DNA of 10,217 nucleotides from CAYVZZ01 sp964456185 (GTDB lineage: Bacteria; Pseudomonadota; Gammaproteobacteria; Pseudomonadales; Alcanivoracaceae): positions 1 through 10,217 of the forward strand of contig CAYVZZ010000080.1 of NCBI GenBank assembly GCA_964456185.1. Direction: 5' to 3'. The position numbers were made by a program, and so were the translations under genes. Shown one piece after another: positions 7,612-10,217 of this stretch. Each line of letters begins with the position of its first letter. Within the stretch, counting starts at the first letter, position 1. The notes beneath the pieces were generated by a model. That model ran no database searches and was not told the origin of the DNA. It was given only the letters and a program-made list of their open reading frames with translations.

Positions 7612-8958
7612 TTACTTTTCGACCACCTCACCGCTGCGCATGGTCACCCATTCCTCGGCAGACGTGGGATGAATGCCAATGGTAGCGTCCAAATCGGCCT
7701 TGGTGGCACCCATTTTTACAGCAACCGCCAGCCCTTGCATGATTTCAGCTGCATCGTCTCCTGCCATGTGTAGCCCCAGCACCTTGTCGCTGGCATCGTC
7801 AACGATGATTTTCATCAATGTGCGGTGGTTTAAATCACCCAAGGTATAGCGCAGCGGACGGAAATTACTCTGGTAAATCCGCAACTTACCGTATTTTTCT
7901 AACGCCTCTTCTTGAGATAAACCAACCGTAGCAATGTTGGGATGGCTGAAAACTGAAGTGGGGATATTGTCATAATCCATCGGTTTGGCAGGCGGCTCAC
8001 CAAACAGCTTTTCAGCTAGCCACATCCCCTCTTCCAACGCCACAGGAGTAAGTGGCATGCGTCCTACGACATCGCCCAAAGCATAAAGCCCGGGTTGGCT
8101 GGTGGCGAAAGCAGCATCAACTTTTATGAGCCCATTGGATGTTAGCTCGGGTTGCACGTCAGCTGTAAAAAGATCGTCCAGATTGGCATGACGTCCGGTG
8201 GCAAAGAAAACTTTATCGGCATCCAATCGCTCGTCATCATCCAATATGACATGATCGGCATGAATAGCGTGCACATTGGTATTAAATCGCAAGTTGATAC
8301 CGGCCGACTGCATTTGCTCGGCAACAAACTCGCGTATGCTGTGATCAAAGCCCCTTAAGAACAGCTCGCGACGGTAGCTCAAGGTCACGTCGACACCCAA
8401 CCCATGCAAGATGGAAGCAAACTCGCAGGCGATGTAACCACCGCCCACTACGACGGCTTTGTGCGGCAATGCATCAAGGTAAAACAAGTCATCGGAAATG
8501 GCCGCTCGTTCGGCTCCAGGGATGGCCGGACGGAAAGGTTTACCGCCGGTGGCGATAAGAATGTGCTTGGCTTGATAGCGTACACCGCTGACTTCGACTT
8601 CACCTTGAGCAACAACACGCCCATGTCCTTGTATGAGCTGCACACCGGCATTCTCAAGCAGCCGTTCATAAATGCCGTTGAGTCGTTCGATCTCTTTTGT
8701 TTTGTTGTCTCGAAGCGTGATCCAGTCGAGTTCTGGCCGGATGCGAATACCGTAATTGGCCGCCAAAGGAGCCGACTGGTTGATATCCGCTGCGTGAGAA
8801 AACATCTTTTTCGGCACACACCCCACATTGACACAGGTGCCACCTAAAAACCGTTCTTCTACAATGGCGACTTTAGCGCCAAGCTGGGCGGCCCAGCGCG
8901 ACGCGCGTACGCCCCCTGAACCAGCCCCAATCACAATCAAATCAAACGTTTCAGCCAT
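7612..8958 (-). CDS. gor: Glutathione-disulfide reductase (NADPH)
   Basis: Gor reduces glutathione disulfide with NADPH through FAD and a redox disulfide in the cytoplasm. The 448-residue protein (E. coli Gor 450) shows the FAD-binding GAGSGG (11-16), the redox-active GGTCVNVGCVPKK (39-51) with Cys42 and Cys47, and a second dinucleotide fold GGGYIACEF (172-180). Arg residues at SYRRELFLR (194-202) sit where E. coli Gor uses Arg198 and Arg204 for NADPH. ALGDVVG (293-299), LTPVALEEG and the C-terminal catalytic IHPTSAEEWVTMR (429-441) with His430 and Glu435 follow. The NADPH arginines, the CVNVGC sequence and the HPTSAEE end separate it from lipoamide and mercuric reductases. The ATG at 8958 has AGGA 6 nt upstream. 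It is the first gene of a possible - strand unit with the racemase-type and barrel genes. Confidence 0.95.
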   Translation of the reverse strand: MAETFDLIVIGAGSGGVRASRWAAQLGAKVAIVEERFLGGTCVNVGCVPKKMFSHAADINQSAPLAANYGIRIRPELDWITLRDNKTKEIERLNGIYERLLENAGVQLIQGHGRVVAQGEVEVSGVRYQAKHILIATGGKPFRPAIPGAERAAISDDLFYLDALPHKAVVVGGGYIACEFASILHGLGVDVTLSYRRELFLRGFDHSIREFVAEQMQSAGINLRFNTNVHAIHADHVILDDDERLDADKVFFATGRHANLDDLFTADVQPELTSNGLIKVDAAFATSQPGLYALGDVVGRMPLTPVALEEGMWLAEKLFGEPPAKPMDYDNIPTSVFSHPNIATVGLSQEEALEKYGKLRIYQSNFRPLRYTLGDLNHRTLMKIIVDDASDKVLGLHMAGDDAAEIMQGLAVAVKMGATKADLDATIGIHPTSAEEWVTMRSGEVVEK

Positions 8959-9056
8959 GACATATCCTGTTCAATTCGTCTCATCATGAAACACATCTAA
9001 AATATGCCGATACTCTGCACTGAAACCAATTATGACTCAAGCCACACTATGAATGA

Positions 9057-9085
9057 TTGACTAACAACGCCGAGAACGACATCAT
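9057..9085 (+). promoter_or_regulatory. Candidate promoter of the lytic transglycosylase gene
   Basis: TTGACT (9057-9062, 5 of 6 consensus bases) and CATCAT (9080-9085, 4 of 6) are separated by 17 nt in the 156-nt space between the divergent gor and transglycosylase genes. Transcription would start near 9092, about 23 nt before the ATG at 9115. This is motif inspection only. I saw no equally good promoter for gor on the other strand of the same spacer. Confidence 0.35.
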
Positions 9086-9114
9086 AAAGAACCCTAAGTT
9101 CGAAATGTAACCTC

Positions 9115-9735
9115 ATGAAATGGCCGTTTATTACATTGTTGGTTGGTATAGCGCTATCTCCTATGGCACAGGCAGATCGCGTTTACCAATATCGTGACGC
9201 CAGTGGTCATGTGTTGTTTACTGATAAGGACATCGCTCCTCAACACTATCATTTAGTTAGCGTACGCCAATACGGCTGGACTTTTGACAGCAGCCCGCTA
9301 ACTGCCTATGAACGCAACCGCTATGATTCCTTGATCCTCAGTGCAGCGCGACAGTATTCCGTTAGTCCGGCATTGATCAAGGCGGTGATGCACGCTGAGT
9401 CACATTTCGAGCGCTTTGCGGTTTCTAGTGCTGGCGCCGAGGGCTTAATGCAGCTAATGCCAGCCACTGCTGCCTCTTTGAATGTCGTCGACCCATTTGA
9501 CGTTCAACAAAATATTCGCGGCGGTGCCCAGCTATTAAGCTGGCTGCAAAACCGATTCGATTCATTAAACAAGGTATTGGCTGGTTATAACGCCGGTGCA
9601 GGCAATGTGATCCGCTATAACGGTATTCCACCTTTCGACGAAACAATACGTTACGTCAAAAAGGTGAAGGAGCTTCTACCCCGATACCAAGACCAATTTG
9701 GCGTTGATGACCGGGTAGCCAAGCTTGGCAGTTAG
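9115..9735 (+). CDS. Secreted lytic transglycosylase with DUF4124 and SLT domains
   Basis: Lytic transglycosylases cleave the MurNAc-GlcNAc bond of peptidoglycan to form 1,6-anhydro ends. This 206-residue protein has a signal peptide (1-20, ending MAQA; no lipobox Cys, so probably periplasmic and soluble). A short DUF4124 segment follows (DRVYQYRDASGHVLFTDKD, 21-39), then a soluble lytic transglycosylase domain (about 70-192). Its landmarks are the catalytic Glu95 in HAESHF, GLMQLMPATA (110-119), AGYNAG (157-162) and ETIRYVKKV (176-184) with the conserved Tyr180. The domain looks complete, but there is little else in the protein, so it is a small family 1 enzyme. No Shine-Dalgarno is visible before ATG 9115 (TAACCTC precedes it), although the signal peptide fits this start well. 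It is divergent from gor and overlaps the 3' end of the YihY gene by 4 nt. Confidence 0.93.
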   Translation: MKWPFITLLVGIALSPMAQADRVYQYRDASGHVLFTDKDIAPQHYHLVSVRQYGWTFDSSPLTAYERNRYDSLILSAARQYSVSPALIKAVMHAESHFERFAVSSAGAEGLMQLMPATAASLNVVDPFDVQQNIRGGAQLLSWLQNRFDSLNKVLAGYNAGAGNVIRYNGIPPFDETIRYVKKVKELLPRYQDQFGVDDRVAKLGS

Positions 9736-10217
9736 GCCTCATCCGCGGTAAATAGCTGGTTAAGCGGCACATCCAACGATTGCTGCAACCCTGATCTGGC
9801 TGTCTCACAACGTTGTTTCAGTTGCGACTCCCAAGCCACCTGGGATTTTATTTTACCGCCAACCTGTAGTTGATCCGCAGCAGACCACGGTAGCCTGTCA
9901 ATGAGCTGAAATAGTGTCAGGTGAGAGAGATCCTGCGTGAGCACATAACCGCCTACCTCTGTACGCTGCATCAGGTTTAGCTCCAGCAGGAGATTACGGA
10001 AGATATCCCAGCGATCAATGCCCGCCTCAAAAAGCGTTTGACGTATCTCGGACGGCTTGAGCAGCTGGCCGGCTTGTTGACGCTTCCACAACGCATCCAG
10101 AATGCGCAGCAGTGCCAATAGACGCGGTACATGCTGCCGTGTTTCACGGAATACCACGGAAGCACGCACAAATTCTGCCCCCAAAAGCACAATCATCCAA
10201 GAGATATAAATCCACAA
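9732..10217 (-). CDS. YihY/UPF0761-family inner-membrane protein, C-terminal part (5'-truncated by window edge)
   Basis: The - strand frame is open to the window end (the codon at 10217-10215 is TTG, read as internal Leu), so only the last 161 residues are visible. It begins with the end of a membrane helix, WIYISWMIVLLGAEFVRA, which resembles the last transmembrane segment of YihY proteins (W-L-Y-x-S-W-x-I-V-L-L-G-A). These were once called RNase BN, a label now known to be wrong; their function is unclear. The cytoplasmic tail of about 140 residues has predicted helices followed by a strand-turn-strand (MQRTEVGGYVLTQDLSHLTLF), which suggests a winged-helix-like fold like that seen in longer YihY homologues. 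Such a tail is absent from the short forms. The stop TAA overlaps the TAG of the convergent transglycosylase gene. The family call rests on the last helix and the tail only. Confidence 0.75.
   Translation of the reverse strand: MWIYISWMIVLLGAEFVRASVVFRETRQHVPRLLALLRILDALWKRQQAGQLLKPSEIRQTLFEAGIDRWDIFRNLLLELNLMQRTEVGGYVLTQDLSHLTLFQLIDRLPWSAADQLQVGGKIKSQVAWESQLKQRCETARSGLQQSLDVPLNQLFTADEA

Noticed and set aside
8404..8847. 147-codon + strand frame inside gor
   Set aside because: It is antisense to the conserved NAD(P)/FAD domains of gor and has no ribosome site or family resemblance.
8959..9056. Possible gor promoter or OxyR-type site in the gor/transglycosylase spacer
   Set aside because: The best pair on the - strand (TTGGTT with CATATT) is weak and no OxyR-like tetrad spacing is present.
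9718..9729. Perfect 12-bp palindrome GCCAAGCTTGGC at the end of the transglycosylase gene
   Set aside because: It lies in codons Ala-Lys-Leu-Gly near the stop. It has no T-tract and no room for a good loop, so it is neither a terminator nor a convincing site.

Overview
This window looks like an ordinary, densely packed stretch of gammaproteobacterial chromosome. Closest analogues recalled from E. coli and Pseudomonas support this: MetH, Cfa, YciB, YciI and Gor align along their length with the E. coli proteins. The one non-coding repeat (1500-1573) has the form of a Pseudomonas-type REP pair with GTAG heads. Base composition looks balanced and similar across the genes. I see no phage, insertion sequence, CRISPR, toxin or defence gene. 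I cannot name a genus.

Layout. Left (1-2809, + strand): the C-terminal part of cobalamin-dependent methionine synthase (metH, cut by the window start), a REP doublet, then a complete cyclopropane-fatty-acid synthase (cfa). Centre-left (2820-5285): a PHP-family phosphoesterase of the RNase AM/YciV type on the - strand. Its annotated ATG overlaps the ATG of the divergent + strand operon yciB - yciI - SH3-domain membrane-anchored protein.

Centre-right (5292-8958, - strand): in transcription order, NADPH glutathione reductase (gor), an alpha-methylacyl-CoA racemase-type CaiB/BaiF protein, and a predicted outer-membrane beta-barrel protein of unknown function. A perfect 12-bp inverted repeat brackets the upstream region of the last gene and covers its start codon. 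Right (9115-10217): a secreted DUF4124 plus SLT-domain lytic transglycosylase on the + strand, overlapping by 4 nt the end of a - strand YihY-family inner-membrane protein that is cut by the window end.

How the genes relate: several act on the envelope (cfa on membrane phospholipids, yciB at the inner membrane and septum, the SH3 anchor protein, the beta-barrel, the lytic transglycosylase, YihY). metH and gor are one-carbon and redox housekeeping genes. The strand switches often, and three convergent pairs are separated by 10, 6 and -4 nt without a visible intrinsic terminator. I found no convincing new multi-gene system. The items most worth a second look are the uncharacterised barrel gene with its start-site inverted repeat, the overlapping divergent starts at 3714-3717, and the REP doublet.
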